From positions 1 to 36,121 of the forward strand of contig NZ_JALJYG010000016.1 of assembly GCF_024170505.1 (NCBI RefSeq): 36,121 bases of DNA, given 5' to 3'. The notes beneath the pieces are model-generated. The model worked only from the letters and a program-made list of their open reading frames with translations. It did no database searches and was not told the origin of the DNA. Below, in pieces: positions 24,099-34,610 of the stretch. Position 1 is the first letter of the stretch. The number at the start of each line of letters is the position of its first letter. The position numbers and the translations under genes are program-made. The DNA comes from Methanocalculus alkaliphilus. Lineage in GTDB: Archaea > Halobacteriota > Methanomicrobia > Methanomicrobiales > Methanocorpusculaceae.

Positions 24099-26282
24099 TT
24101 GGCTTTAATAAACCCTAAATATCAGCAGGCATATCTCTTAACCACAATTTTGGTTATTTCATCAACATATATTTTTTTCGATGTACCTTATTTATCATTT
24201 ATATTCGGTTTTCTTTTCATACTTGTTTTGCCAGGACTCATAATACTACCAATTTTAAACATACAAAATATTAATATTTTTGAAAAATTTTTCTTAATCG
24301 TTGGAATTAGCGTCAGTTTTAGTTATATATATGGATTCTTAATCAACCATAGTTTACCCTTAATGGGATTTCAAGAGCCTCTCAGTACGAAATGCATTTG
24401 GGTTACCTTCACTACAGCATATATAATTTTGATAATAATAGGAGTTAAAAATAATTATTATAAATTTTCTTCATGCCTTATTCCACGATTCAAATCGATG
24501 GATAAAATTCTTCTTTCTTTTTTAATTTTAATCCCTGCGGCAATTTTTTTTTCAGTTCATAGGTTAAGCGTAACGGGGAGTAATACATTAATAATTGGAG
24601 CTTTGTTAACAATCCCGGTTTATTTATTGATTCTAACCTTGTATAAGGATACGATCAACGATAGCATCTTTCCACTATCGCTATTTGTCATCTCCTTCTC
24701 ATTATTATCAATGGTCATGCTTCGTTTCCCATATATTTTCGGTTCAGATGTTCAGAGGGAATATGGATTACACTTCTTGACCGTTTATGAAAATGCCCAA
24801 TGGACCTTTTTAGGCGGAAACCTAGGACTGTCTTTAAGTATTTCGTTACTTCCAACGATAATTTTTTCTATATGCGCTATACAGCAGACAGAATTACTTT
24901 TCAAATTTATTTATGTTTTTATTTGCTCCCTTTCACCTTTAGTTATCTATTATTCGATTAAACAATATCTTGGATCTTTTTTATCCCTTTTTGCATCCTT
25001 TTTTTTTACATCACAATACTATACAATAATATCTTCTGCAGCACCCAGAACAAACCTTGCCATCTTTTTTTGTGCATTGATTATATATATAGCAACTAAT
25101 AAAAATATTGATCACACTGGAAAAAATTTTTTTTACGTTGTTTTTATCATATCGATAGTCCTAACTCATTACACCACCGCTTATATATTTCTCGCAATTT
25201 TTTCAATCTGGATATTATATGCACACTTTTTATATCAAAGAACCGACACATATGATAAAGTGAGTTTAGGGCTTATTGCTTTTTATATCATTTTTCTCCT
25301 GTCATGGACATTCCTTCTCTTCCGAGGAGGTGTTTTCATAACATTGGTGGAGGTTGTATCTGAATCATTTCATCAATACCTATTTAGTGCTAACGCTCAT
25401 GATACACTAGATTTACGTGGAAAAGAGATGCTTTTTTCACCCACATTCAGGGTAGCCTTTTTGAGTGCAATTCATTGGTTAACTGTATGGGCATGTTTAC
25501 TATCCATAGGTATTGGAACCCTTGTGAGCATGTTATTTTTATTCATACGGACACCTGGAAAATTGGATTCTTTAGTCAAAAACAAACCTTTAAGTCCTTT
25601 TCCAACAATCAGAGGGGAGTACATAATATGTGCGTTTTTCTGTATTACAATATTAGGCTCAATTGTATTTGTCCCTCAAATTAATGCCGTTTATGGGTAC
25701 GTAAGGTTATTTCCCCTTACTCTTATTTTTACATCACCCTTCCTAATTCTAGGAGTATTGTATACATTCAGAATACTATCATTCATCATTGACAAACCTA
25801 ATAGGTTTAATTATAAATGTGTTGCAACAACTTGTCTATTGCTGATGATTATAAGTTACTATCTGTTCTCTTTTGGTATACCATATCAAATTGTTGGAAC
25901 AAGTGATAATGTCTTCACTAGTAATGAATCTACTGAGTATTTACAAACAAAAATTTCTGAAAATGAAAAATACGCTGCTTTATGGTTAAAAGAAAATTTT
26001 AATGAAAATACAAATATTATAAGACCAGTTTCGAGGCAGACAAAGGAACTATGGAGTATAGGAAGGTTTCCTTTGTCAACAATACGCAGACAAGATCATG
26101 ATTATTTCTATGTGTATTTTGGAAATTATGAAATATTGAATGATTTAGATGCAATATTTTTAAATATTAATAATCAGAGAGAGCTCAGTAAAGTGTTTAC
26201 AAATAAAAAAGTCTACATATATTATGGAAATAATATAATATATCCCACCTTCGGCAGTAAAACCGAAAACACTCAAAATTAA
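24099..26282 (+). CDS. Large polytopic membrane protein, DUF2206/DUF1616-like
   Basis: 727-residue membrane protein with roughly 13-14 hydrophobic segments and a C-terminal soluble tail of about 120 residues. The N-terminus (FGFLFILVLPGLIILPILN, then EKFFLIVGISVSFSYIYGF) resembles the DUF1616/DUF2206 start found in archaeal surface-polysaccharide loci. A large central loop holds GSDVQREYGLHFLTVYENAQ, an acidic loop placed like the catalytic loops of GT-C-type glycosyltransferases. The start is TTG with GAGGAG six bases upstream. It could be a polymerase- or GT-C-like enzyme using polyprenol-phosphate sugars outside the membrane; that role is inference. An insertion sequence lies just downstream. 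Confidence 0.75.
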   Translation: MALINPKYQQAYLLTTILVISSTYIFFDVPYLSFIFGFLFILVLPGLIILPILNIQNINIFEKFFLIVGISVSFSYIYGFLINHSLPLMGFQEPLSTKCIWVTFTTAYIILIIIGVKNNYYKFSSCLIPRFKSMDKILLSFLILIPAAIFFSVHRLSVTGSNTLIIGALLTIPVYLLILTLYKDTINDSIFPLSLFVISFSLLSMVMLRFPYIFGSDVQREYGLHFLTVYENAQWTFLGGNLGLSLSISLLPTIIFSICAIQQTELLFKFIYVFICSLSPLVIYYSIKQYLGSFLSLFASFFFTSQYYTIISSAAPRTNLAIFFCALIIYIATNKNIDHTGKNFFYVVFIISIVLTHYTTAYIFLAIFSIWILYAHFLYQRTDTYDKVSLGLIAFYIIFLLSWTFLLFRGGVFITLVEVVSESFHQYLFSANAHDTLDLRGKEMLFSPTFRVAFLSAIHWLTVWACLLSIGIGTLVSMLFLFIRTPGKLDSLVKNKPLSPFPTIRGEYIICAFFCITILGSIVFVPQINAVYGYVRLFPLTLIFTSPFLILGVLYTFRILSFIIDKPNRFNYKCVATTCLLLMIISYYLFSFGIPYQIVGTSDNVFTSNESTEYLQTKISENEKYAALWLKENFNENTNIIRPVSRQTKELWSIGRFPLSTIRRQDHDYFYVYFGNYEILNDLDAIFLNINNQRELSKVFTNKKVYIYYGNNIIYPTFGSKTENTQN

Positions 26283-26323
26283 TCGTACATAGTTTTATAT
26301 ACATTTACATTTTTAAAATGTAC

Positions 26324-27931
26324 ACCTAAGTTTGCCACTTTGGCTTCAGTCACCGGTCACAGCATCCACTACCGTGATCTAATTTTTCCAGAATTTCATC
26401 GGGATACTGTATTTGACAGTTGACGATTTTCCCATCAAAATTTCATGTAACCGCCCAGTTATACCGTAAAACCATCGTGTTAATGGCATCAAAATTGGAG
26501 TAAATGAACTTTTTTGACTTCCTCTTCCACGAATCTACTGTAACTGTCAAATTCGATAGCGCCTTTTTCATGAATTTTGTTGACGTATGCTTCAGTTCCG
26601 GGATCTCGAACCGGACCAGTGAGATGAATAACTGTGCAAGAAATCCAATAATTAAAGCACCGTAAATGCTGTTATCTGTCCATACACGCAATGGTTTGAT
26701 CTCGATCTCATTCTTGAGAGAGTTGAATATCTTCTCGATCGAGTCCTTTTTTCGATAGGTCAGAAGGGTTTCGGGAAGTGTCAAATTCTCACTCGATTTC
26801 TGGCAGAAAAATCCCTCCCTCCCGGTGATGAACTTCTCTTCAAGAAGTCTGACGGCATCATCTTCTGAGAGTTCCATCAGTTTTGTCTGGATGGAGTAGT
26901 CCACATCCACAAGAAGATTATTTATCCTGAATCGCTTGGGAAGAGCCTTTTTCTTCTCAATACTTTCCTGAATGGCCTTGGCTTCCTGTATCTGTCGCAC
27001 AACTTTTCTGGCCCTGGATTCCAGCTGCTCTTTCTGTAGCTTTTCTGAGAAGTAGAGATAGTTGGTACTGTTTGGCTTATCAATGATAATTCCGCGAATT
27101 CCTGATTCCTCATCAACAACCTGAGGATTATAAGTTTCAAATTCAGCGATTATCTTGTCATCGCTCTTGTTGAGTTTCTTTCCTGTGATTGTACTGCATA
27201 TTGTCTGCCGGGATCATCTGGGTATTGGCGATACTGTTCGCTCCTTTGTCAAATATCACCAGAGAACCCTCTCTGAGCCGGCCGCTGGACTGCCGATAGG
27301 TCTTCTTGAAGTGGATCTGATCATTGAGATTGCCAGGTTCGATTGTCATTCCAATCGGGACATTGATCGGATCGGCAAGTTCTGTAACACCAATGGTAAT
27401 CTGTTTCTTGTCTGGTCGATGATCACGGCTGTACCCATACTTTCCAAGTGGAGCCTTCTGACCATATAGAACAAGGCTGGACCAGTCCATGTTGATGTTG
27501 GTGTGTTCAAATTCATACCTCTCAAACAGGACATCCTGGATGTCGGAGATGATTTCTTCCCGCTTGGCACCAAGAATTTCGAGGACACGGTAGAGTGTTC
27601 TTTCACTAAATGAAGGGAGGGTGAATTCGGCACGAACTTCAGGCCGGTTGATCCAGTCGTGTGACCTCTTAATGCTGAAGTTATCTGTCAGTTTGTAGCT
27701 GATGAGTGCTCGAAGCAGATTATTGATATCGATACCTCTTGTCTTGTGTTTCCCGAAAATATCGCAAAAGTTCAGGACTTCATACAGCCGATTAACGAGG
27801 TACATAGTGCCGATAGGAAAGGATATATTGTCATTCGGCTCAAATTCATTAGTTCTTAGTTTTTTTTGCATTTTGGTCGATTCAAACATCACTAAGAACA
27901 CATTTATTTCTTGTTAATGGCAAAGTTGGGT
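26324..27931. mobile_element. Insertion sequence, IS1634/IS4-superfamily type
   Basis: About 1.6 kb. Imperfect terminal inverted repeats are seen: ACCTAAGTTTGCCA (26324-26337) and, on the other strand, ACCCAACTTTGCCA (27931-27918), 12 of 14 matching. The element carries one transposase gene on the - strand, broken by a frameshift. I found no clear target-site duplication next to these repeats, so the exact ends may be off by a few bases. It sits between the DUF2206-like gene and the right-hand glycan module. Confidence 0.75.
26443..27901 (-). pseudogene. DDE transposase (IS1634-like), frameshifted
   Basis: The first part (27901 to about 27200) includes NINMDWSSLVLYGQKAPLGK with the first catalytic Asp, then KYGYSRDHRPDKKQITIGV and LVIFDKGANSIANTQMI with the second Asp. 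At about 27195-27205 the frame shifts by one base: the next frame continues ITGKKLNKSDDKIIAEFETY, then IIIDKPNSTNYLYFSEKLQK, and includes YRKKDSIEKIFNSLKNEIEI with the catalytic Glu in an E-x6-K arrangement. The repaired length is about 480 residues. Unless programmed frameshifting occurs, the copy is inactive. Confidence 0.82.
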
Positions 27932-28023
27932 AGAACAGTGAATATCCGGGGAGAAAGTTACCGTATGAAAGACAGAAAGAGCCACAAATTATGGGTGAAC
28001 AAGCATGAATCGGCAGAATAGAG

Positions 28024-28118
28024 GTTTCCTAATGTTTGATAGAGAATTGACGATAAGTTTAAGTGGGGTGGGGAGAATTATTCCGACATACTTGGGGATT
28101 TCTAGACCGACGTTGACA
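28024..28118 (-). repeat. Inverted repeat, left copy (~95 bp)
   Basis: This stretch matches the reverse complement of 36027-36121 with about 7 mismatches in 95. One end is sharp: it starts at TGTCAACGTCGGTCTAGAAA (reading from 28118 downwards), and beyond it the two copies have nothing in common. The other copy reaches the window edge, so the repeat may be longer. It could be the end of an insertion sequence or a MITE. It lies 93 bp from the right end of the IS1634-like element. Confidence 0.85.
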
Positions 28119-28209
28119 GCCGGGGGTGGAAAAATATTATGCATGAAAAATTAGATGCCGAATGTCGGATATAATATAATATATTATATATTCGCTAATC
28201 GCATATATA

Positions 28210-29328
28210 CTATTGACTTATGATATGGATCAACCTATTAGCTCGTGAGTACCAGGAATATTTATTCGTAAAATCATCCCTTGCATTTTCTCCCAATCGG
28301 ATTTGTAAATTCAAATCTTCACACAAATATATCAAAGCTCTCTCCCATGAATCAACATCATCAGGATCGCACAATAATGCATTATAGCCATCATCAAGAA
28401 CTTCTTGTAAAACAGCTACATTTGAAGAGATAATCGCCCGCCCTGCTGCCATGTATTCAAAAAGTTTTAAAGGAGATGTCCACTCACCTATATCCTCTCT
28501 TCCGTATGTGCTTACTTGCTTTTGGTTTGGAAGAAGAACAACGTTAAAAGCCAAAAGATATTGTGTTGTTTTTGAATGTGGAACATAACCATGAAAGTAT
28601 ATATTTTTCAGATTATCCATTTTATCCTTCCAATACTTAATATCTGATTCAAACCCACCAATTATATGGAAATCAGCCCAATGGCATCTTGGGGTAAGCT
28701 CTCGAATAATTTCCATACCTTTGCCAGGATATAAATGACCAACATAACCAACTTGCAATTTCTTAGCTTTATTTGGTAAATTTACAGGAACTACATTATT
28801 AGGCAAAGGATCCGCTCCATCCGGAGCAACAATAATTTTATCAGCAATAATATCATAATTATTAATATAATAATTTTTCAATGCATAGGTAATAACTACA
28901 AGTTTTTTCAGATAGTGACTTTTCAACAATTGCTTCAATAAACTTCCATAAAAGAAATCATTCATTGGTGCATGGGATTCAAAAACGATTGATTGCTTCA
29001 GACATGAGGTAAAAAAGCATGCTGCAACGTCTCTCCCATAGACTAAGTCCGGATCAAACACCAGAGCTTTTCGTGCAGCTTGATATCCAAATAATAACCC
29101 TTTCCCCTTTATCGAATATAATGGGATATATTCAATCTCAAAACACTTCTCCACTCCATAAAAATCGAAAGCATTGAGTACCCCAGGCTCTCGTCTTTCT
29201 ATCCAATCTGGCACAATGAGAACCACTTCATGCCCATTCTGTGCGAATGCCTGACACATCTTCATCACATGAATACTATTCGCTGTGCGTGACGGGATGA
29301 TCGAGGTGGCAATATAGACAATCTTCAG
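28210..29328 (-). CDS. Glycosyltransferase family 4, probable CTG start
   Basis: GT4 enzyme whose conserved N-terminus, KIVYIATSIIPSRTANSIHV then MKMCQAFAQNGHEVVLIV, extends 20 residues upstream of the first ATG (29268). In that frame the only suitable start is CTG at 29328. It is preceded by GGGGAGG at a good distance of 7 nt and overlaps the stop of the upstream gene as CTGA, a one-base change from the common ATGA overlap. Donor-side motifs are KLQVGYVGHLYPGKGMEIIR and GEWTSPLKLFEYMAAGRAII. It is the last gene of the right-hand - strand module. Confidence 0.85.
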   Translation of the reverse strand: MKIVYIATSIIPSRTANSIHVMKMCQAFAQNGHEVVLIVPDWIERREPGVLNAFDFYGVEKCFEIEYIPLYSIKGKGLLFGYQAARKALVFDPDLVYGRDVAACFFTSCLKQSIVFESHAPMNDFFYGSLLKQLLKSHYLKKLVVITYALKNYYINNYDIIADKIIVAPDGADPLPNNVVPVNLPNKAKKLQVGYVGHLYPGKGMEIIRELTPRCHWADFHIIGGFESDIKYWKDKMDNLKNIYFHGYVPHSKTTQYLLAFNVVLLPNQKQVSTYGREDIGEWTSPLKLFEYMAAGRAIISSNVAVLQEVLDDGYNALLCDPDDVDSWERALIYLCEDLNLQIRLGENARDDFTNKYSWYSRANRLIHIISQ

Positions 29329-29858
29329 GCGAATACCTCCCCTTCTCTATCATATAGAGCATCATCACCCAGTGGATTCTCCACTAGGTTCGCCGTAAGC
29401 CCGATCAACACACAGAACGCATCCCCATGATCCCGTCGGCGCCGAACATGCTCATCCCATAGCAGATCCAGGTCCACCCACGACACAACCTGTTCATCAT
29501 TCAGATACGCAAAGGCAGCCGCGAGCGTCACCTGATAATCCTCTTTGGTACGAATCCAGCTGTCCCGGCATTCCAAAGGTAAAAAACGAGATCTGAACTG
29601 GTTCAATACGCTCCAGAAGAGCACCGAAGATTGCCCTGCGGTCCCATCCCCTACTGAGAGGGATGATGTGACGTTTTGAGGATGTGTGTTCAATAATGTG
29701 TTAAAGAGTGGATCAAAGCGATCGGTGGCTTCCCCGGGAGAGTATTGGGTCCCTCTGGCTTCCGGTGTAATGCAGTCTGATGGCCAAGTTGGAAATTCGG
29801 CTGGGGGAAGGTAGGTGCTCCAGAGATAGGCGTTAATTTTATTAGAAATACGAGTCAT
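29325..29858 (-). CDS. Hypothetical protein, family not recognised
   Basis: 177-residue soluble protein starting MTRISNKINAYLWSTYLPP. It is rich in Trp and charged residues, with no signal peptide or membrane segment. The second half looks folded and conserved in character (LNDEQVVSWVDLDLLWDEHV, then RRRRDHGDAFCVLIGLTANL). A GAGG motif seven bases before the ATG and a 4-nt overlap with the GT4 gene downstream support a real gene. Codon use is more GC-rich than in its neighbours, which suggests a separate origin. It may be a shortened remnant of a longer protein. Confidence 0.5.
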   Translation of the reverse strand: MTRISNKINAYLWSTYLPPAEFPTWPSDCITPEARGTQYSPGEATDRFDPLFNTLLNTHPQNVTSSLSVGDGTAGQSSVLFWSVLNQFRSRFLPLECRDSWIRTKEDYQVTLAAAFAYLNDEQVVSWVDLDLLWDEHVRRRRDHGDAFCVLIGLTANLVENPLGDDALYDREGEVFA

Positions 29859-29917
29859 TTTAATCCTCTTTTAACAATACATATAATATTAATTATATCA
29901 TTTAATGAACACATCAT

Positions 29918-30916
29918 CTAAAAATTACCTCGATTAACTATATAGGATTCAAGATGCTTTTCAATATATTTATATTCTGCAACTGACAGTTCTCTATGAT
30001 ATTTACCTATATTTTTAGCCGAAATACCTGGTTGAAATGTTGATATGACATCGGTTTCTATACCAAGAAATGAGCAAAGTCGCTCTCGCTCTTGCTCATG
30101 CTTAAGAACGAAATCTTCGAATTGTATGTAGATAATATTAGTATTATAATTAGTACAGCCATAATTAATTGATTTAAGGGCCATAATAGATTTGTACCAG
30201 CTGACAAATGTTTTTACATCAGTAAGCCCTTTTTTGACTTTCAGCTCAGCAAATTGATCGCGAGGATCACGCGAGACAACAATCAGACGAGGATTATGGA
30301 AAAGATCCAGAGATTTTTCAGGACACCAATATGAACCCGCTTGATTTATAATAACACCTCTGATGGTATCAGAAACATAGATCCTATGCTCAAGCAAACT
30401 AAGTAAAAAATCTTTTGTTATAGTAATAAATTGTTCTTTCGATACGGGAATTCGCTGACACGTAGTAATCTTATTTTTTAAAATTGATTCAAGTATTATA
30501 GTTTTCAAAATCCTGAGCTTCGAAGCATTTAACATATAGTGTTGATATGCAAAAGGATACTGAATGTCAGTGATTTCGTTGATATATTTTTTTACCTTAT
30601 GATTATAATCAGGTATAATATTTTTTAATCCATATCCACATGTATACCCACGGCGTGGATATCCCGCGCGATATAACATCCACTCCAGTTTATCAAGTAA
30701 TTCGGCGCCAATGGTCGGATAATATGATTCGTAAACAGCGGAAATAAATGACAAGATTCCATAAGGATTCTGCATGATTGATAGTTCCTGTCCTTGTAAA
30801 GGATCAGCGATGTCTGCTCTACCAGCTAAATAATCAAAAACCGCACTCGAACCACTTTTATTAGATCCTAAAACAATTATATTAATAAGCTTATCCTCAT
30901 TTGAGTGTAAACACAT
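29918..30916 (-). CDS. P-loop sulfotransferase family protein
   Basis: Predicted PAPS-dependent sulfotransferase, likely acting on a sugar of the surface glycan. The 5'-phosphosulfate loop is NIIVLGSNKSGSSAVFDYL near the N-terminus, and the 3'-phosphate motif is PRLIVVSRDPRDQFAELKVK. A late IQFEDFVLKHEQERERLCSF segment is also typical of the family. The frame can start at TTG 30967, but the Met at 30916 has AAGGATGA at good spacing and places the P-loop about 15 residues from the N-terminus, as is usual. Sulfated glycans are known on archaeal S-layers; the link here is inference. Confidence 0.83.
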   Translation of the reverse strand: MCLHSNEDKLINIIVLGSNKSGSSAVFDYLAGRADIADPLQGQELSIMQNPYGILSFISAVYESYYPTIGAELLDKLEWMLYRAGYPRRGYTCGYGLKNIIPDYNHKVKKYINEITDIQYPFAYQHYMLNASKLRILKTIILESILKNKITTCQRIPVSKEQFITITKDFLLSLLEHRIYVSDTIRGVIINQAGSYWCPEKSLDLFHNPRLIVVSRDPRDQFAELKVKKGLTDVKTFVSWYKSIMALKSINYGCTNYNTNIIYIQFEDFVLKHEQERERLCSFLGIETDVISTFQPGISAKNIGKYHRELSVAEYKYIEKHLESYIVNRGNF

Positions 30917-31039
30917 TTCAATCATCCTTTTTTTTTCAAGCAGATCACACAATCGATCATTAATCAACTAATAGTTTAAATATATAATTAAATCTAATCG
31001 ATTATTTTTTTTAATTAGATGTCAATTATATACCAACAA

Positions 31040-32215
31040 TTATTGCTTTCCATTTATTACCTCTCGATATATCCTAGTAAATTGATTACGAACTGATGAA
31101 CGTGAAAAGCGCTGTAAAGCACTATTTCGAATCAGCTCAGGATCGAATGTTCGTCTGGTATTATAAATCTCCTTCATAGCTGAGGCTAATATTGAAGAAT
31201 CGCCTTTTTCAACAACCCTTCCCAGTTTTGTGGAATTTATAATATATTCTGGTCCATTGCAACGAGTAGATACGACAGGCTTACCAGCCGCCAAGGCTTC
31301 TAAAGCAGGTAAGCCAAATGTCTCATAATCGCTTGATATAACACAGCAATCTATGGCATATGCGATTTGATGAATTTGCTCCCGATCGGCAACTCCGAAT
31401 AGCAAGATATAATTATCAAGGGAGTTCTCAGTAATAAAATTTTTAACCCATATCTCATCCGATTGTGATTGAATCGAACCTGCAATAATAAGTTTTGCAT
31501 TTATGTCAGAACACCGTACCTCAAGAAATGCCTTTAATAATATATCAAGTCGCTTAATATCCCTCCAATTTGTCCAAGCCCCATAAATAAAGCCTCCATC
31601 ACCCCATTTTCTTATTTCATCACAAAGCATACCTTTCTCAACTACAGGAGTAATATAAAATTCATCGGACAGAGCATTTGGTATTACAGCAATATCCTTT
31701 CGAACCCCAAGTTTTATCATTACATCTTTCGCTTGAGGTGATACAGTTATCAATGCGTTTGCATCTCTCAGTGACTTAAGGTATAATTTATCAATATCAT
31801 CCAAAAACGAATATTTCCGTTCAAAATTTTTATGCTCCTGTATCACATAAGGAATCCCACTCACATCATTTATCGCATATGCACATAAACCTGGATAGTC
31901 TGCTGTGCAGACGGCTAAGATGACATCAATTGGATCACTCTTGTGTTCACGGATAACAGATCGAATAATATGAGGTTGACGATAGTGAAATGCCAAGGGT
32001 GTTGAGATTTTACCTAATAACCAATATAATGCCCTTTGATGCAGCCAGAAACCATCATTAATCACGTCCCACTTGGATGGGGCGGCCCAACTAGTGCTTA
32101 AAAGAAGAACAGAGTGCCCCTCTTCTTCATGCCCCTTAATGATCGTATGTAATAGATCTGATTTGAAGTTTGAAGAAAATGTGGGAATATACTTTAAAAT
32201 TATAAGTACTCGCAT
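31040..32215 (-). CDS. Glycosyltransferase family 4 (GT-B fold)
   Basis: 391-residue GT4 with MRVLIILKYIPTFSSNFKS at the N-terminus, YVIQEHKNFERKYSFL, ALITVSPQAKDVMIKLGVR, VIPNALSDEFYITPVV, the donor-side IYGAWTNWRDIKRLDILLKA and the EX7E motif in YETFGLPALEALAAGKPVV, followed by STRCNGPEYII. The length is normal. It begins 9 bp after the stop of the truncated methyltransferase upstream and lies in a run of - strand genes that extends from 35.6 down to 28.2 kb. Donor unknown. Confidence 0.9.
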   Translation of the reverse strand: MRVLIILKYIPTFSSNFKSDLLHTIIKGHEEEGHSVLLLSTSWAAPSKWDVINDGFWLHQRALYWLLGKISTPLAFHYRQPHIIRSVIREHKSDPIDVILAVCTADYPGLCAYAINDVSGIPYVIQEHKNFERKYSFLDDIDKLYLKSLRDANALITVSPQAKDVMIKLGVRKDIAVIPNALSDEFYITPVVEKGMLCDEIRKWGDGGFIYGAWTNWRDIKRLDILLKAFLEVRCSDINAKLIIAGSIQSQSDEIWVKNFITENSLDNYILLFGVADREQIHQIAYAIDCCVISSDYETFGLPALEALAAGKPVVSTRCNGPEYIINSTKLGRVVEKGDSSILASAMKEIYNTRRTFDPELIRNSALQRFSRSSVRNQFTRIYREVINGKQ

Positions 32216-32224
32216 TAATTCAAC

Positions 32225-32527
32225 TCACACGAAAGGAGATATATCAAACCCAATATAATTAATATAGTTTGCCATACTTAATTGGTTTCCATCACAACAT
32301 CCAAATTTAATTACTTCACTTACATTTTCCGATTCAACAAATGAATTTAAAATTCTAGCTTTTAAAGCCCCCAATTCACCATATGAACCATTTCCAGACC
32401 TTTTTCCATTCTCATATCTTTTTAACCAATAATCTGTTGATCCATGAAAATCACAATCCGCACATTGATATTTATTTGCAAAAAGCCGAATAAATTTATC
32501 ATTAATAATTTTTATCAATCGAGTCAT
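32225..32527 (-). pseudogene. N-terminal stump of a SAM-dependent methyltransferase
   Basis: 100-residue frame that resembles the start of a class I methyltransferase of surface-glycan loci: GSTDYWLKRYENGKRSGNGS, then YGELGALKARILNSFVE, then EVIKFGCCDGNQLSMANYI, where motif I (usually E-F-G-C-G-D-G) is altered at two positions. It stops at YIGFDISPFV, right after the second strand of the fold, so most of the catalytic domain is absent. The next gene begins 9 bp later, so the tail was probably removed when that glycosyltransferase was joined here. Confidence 0.65.
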
Positions 32528-34523
32528 AACATTTTTCCTTAATTACCATTTTAATTTAAAATTTAAATTTTTTATCCTCTCTTTAGGCTGTCGAATTGAT
32601 ATTTACTAAATTCATCTACCACTCCTGATTTGAAAGGGGATAGGTATAAATTTAACTTTGTGGTTTCACCTTTAGAGCCCTCACGTTTCTATACCCTCCC
32701 ACCCCATATTTTTATTTTTTCCCGCCCCCCCTCTCATACAACTCATAGTACCTCCCTCTCAACTCCATTAACTCATTGTGGGAACCGCTCTCCAAGACTC
32801 TCCCCGTGCTCATCACATAGATCGTATCTGCCCGCCGGATCGTCGAAAGCCGGTGGGCGATAATGAAGGTTGTGATAGTCTCAGAAATCTGGTTGATGGA
32901 TGCCTGGACAATCGCCTCTGACTCATTATCAAGATTGCTCGTCGCCTCGTCCAGCACCAGGATCTCGGGCTCGCGGACGAGGGCGCGGGCGATGGCGATC
33001 CGCTGCTTCTCCCCGCCGGAGAGCTTCAGCCCCTGGTCGCCGACGATCGAGTCATAACCCTCAGGGAGGGCGGCGATGAAGGTGTGGATGTTTGCCTTCC
33101 GGGCGGCCTCAATGATCTGGTCATCGGTGTAGTCGCCGCCAAAGGCGATGTTCTCTCGGACAGAAGCATTGAAGATGAAGGTATCCTGGCTCACATACCC
33201 GACCTTTGAAAGGAAGGTGGCGATATCGTACTCCCTGAGATCGATCCCGTTGATGGTGATTCTGCCTTCGGTGACATCATAGTAGCGGAGGAGGAGGGAG
33301 ACGATCGTCGACTTGCCGGAACCCGAATGGCCGACGAGTGCGGTGACCTGGTTTTTGTGTATCGTGAGGTTAACATCAGTGATCAGATCCTGGTCTTCAT
33401 AGTAATGGAAGCCTACATCCTCGAAGACGATGTCGGAGGTGAGCTCCTCGAAGGGAACGGTGCCGTTCTGGATGGTGTTGTACTGTGAGTCATTAAGGAA
33501 ATCATGGATTCGCTCGAGGTTCGCATACGCATCCATCATCTTCATATTTAGGTTACTGACTTCTGAGAGCCGCGGCAGGATCTTGAGTGCTGAAAATGCA
33601 AATGTCCCGATGAGAGGGACGATGTACATGAACTGATCAGTGTGGATATAATAGAGAACGATGACAATTCCCGCTATTGCACTGAAAAATATCGTCTGAA
33701 GAAGCATCGCAGGAATGGATTCAGCAAACCGATACCTGACAAATTTATCCCAGTAATGGCGTAGGGCCTTTACATACTCCTTTTTCCAGTGTCCATCGGC
33801 ATGGACGGATCGTATCTGTCGGAGACCCGAGACATATTGTGTGATAACTGCATTTTCTGATGAAACGGATGCCATCTGGACTTTTCCGATGACATATGCC
33901 ACACGATTCCCAACAAACCGCACTACTATAACAAACACAATCCCCCCAACGAGGAGAATTCCCATGGCGACAGGGCTCATAAAGAAGAGGGTGGTAAGAA
34001 TCACAAGGACAACGACGACATCGGAGAAGATTTTCGTTGAGTATTCGAGAAATTCTTTTATCTTTTGGGGAGAGGTGATTACATTGTAGAGCACATCCCC
34101 CTGCTTGTTATCCACAAAATACCGGTAGTCGCTCTCCTTCAGTTTGTCAAAGATACTTCCCTTCGTCTTCACAATCACCGCTTTCGTAAAAAGGAGTGAG
34201 ATCAGTTTATAGAGGATCGTCACCACAAACGTCAGGAAGACAAATCCGATGAACAAGAGACAGAATGTCACGATCTCTGGCAGGGAGCTATAATTCCGCA
34301 CAATACTATAGAGAGGTTCAATAAACGGAATTCCGGCCTCCTGAATATTAAACGAGGCATTCAGGATCGGATACAAAAGAACAATCTGGAACGTCTCCAT
34401 CAGGCCAAGGAGCATCGAGAAGACAAGGAGGGCGAGAAGATGGCGCTTAAATCCCCGTGAGTAGAACTCCAAGATTGTATAGGTCCTGCGATACCGCTTC
34501 ACCGATGTCTTCAGGCGTGCCAT
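32523..34523 (-). CDS. ABC exporter, MsbA/PglK-like, TMD-NBD fusion (gene ends at 32712)
   Basis: Half-transporter expected to dimerise and move a lipid-linked oligosaccharide or lipid across the membrane using ATP. The coding frame ends at 32712; 32523-32711 is AT-rich intergenic DNA with no gene. The membrane domain with about six segments fills the first 330 residues. The ATPase domain has Walker A ALVGHSGSGKSTIVSLLL (419-427 of the longest frame), the Q-loop VGYVSQDTFIFNASVRENIA, the signature KLSGGEKQRIAIARAL, Walker B ILVLDEATSNLD and the switch His in IIAHRLSTI. Starts at 34586 (GTG) and 34523 (ATG, GAGG upstream) are both possible. It follows the epimerase gene closely on the same strand. 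Confidence 0.88.
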
Positions 34524-34610
34524 GACCCCATTCCTCATCCTACGGGTATACCCACCATGGTATACTGTCTCCGGACTCATTGGCACTCAATCTTGTACAG
34601 GATTCTCATA

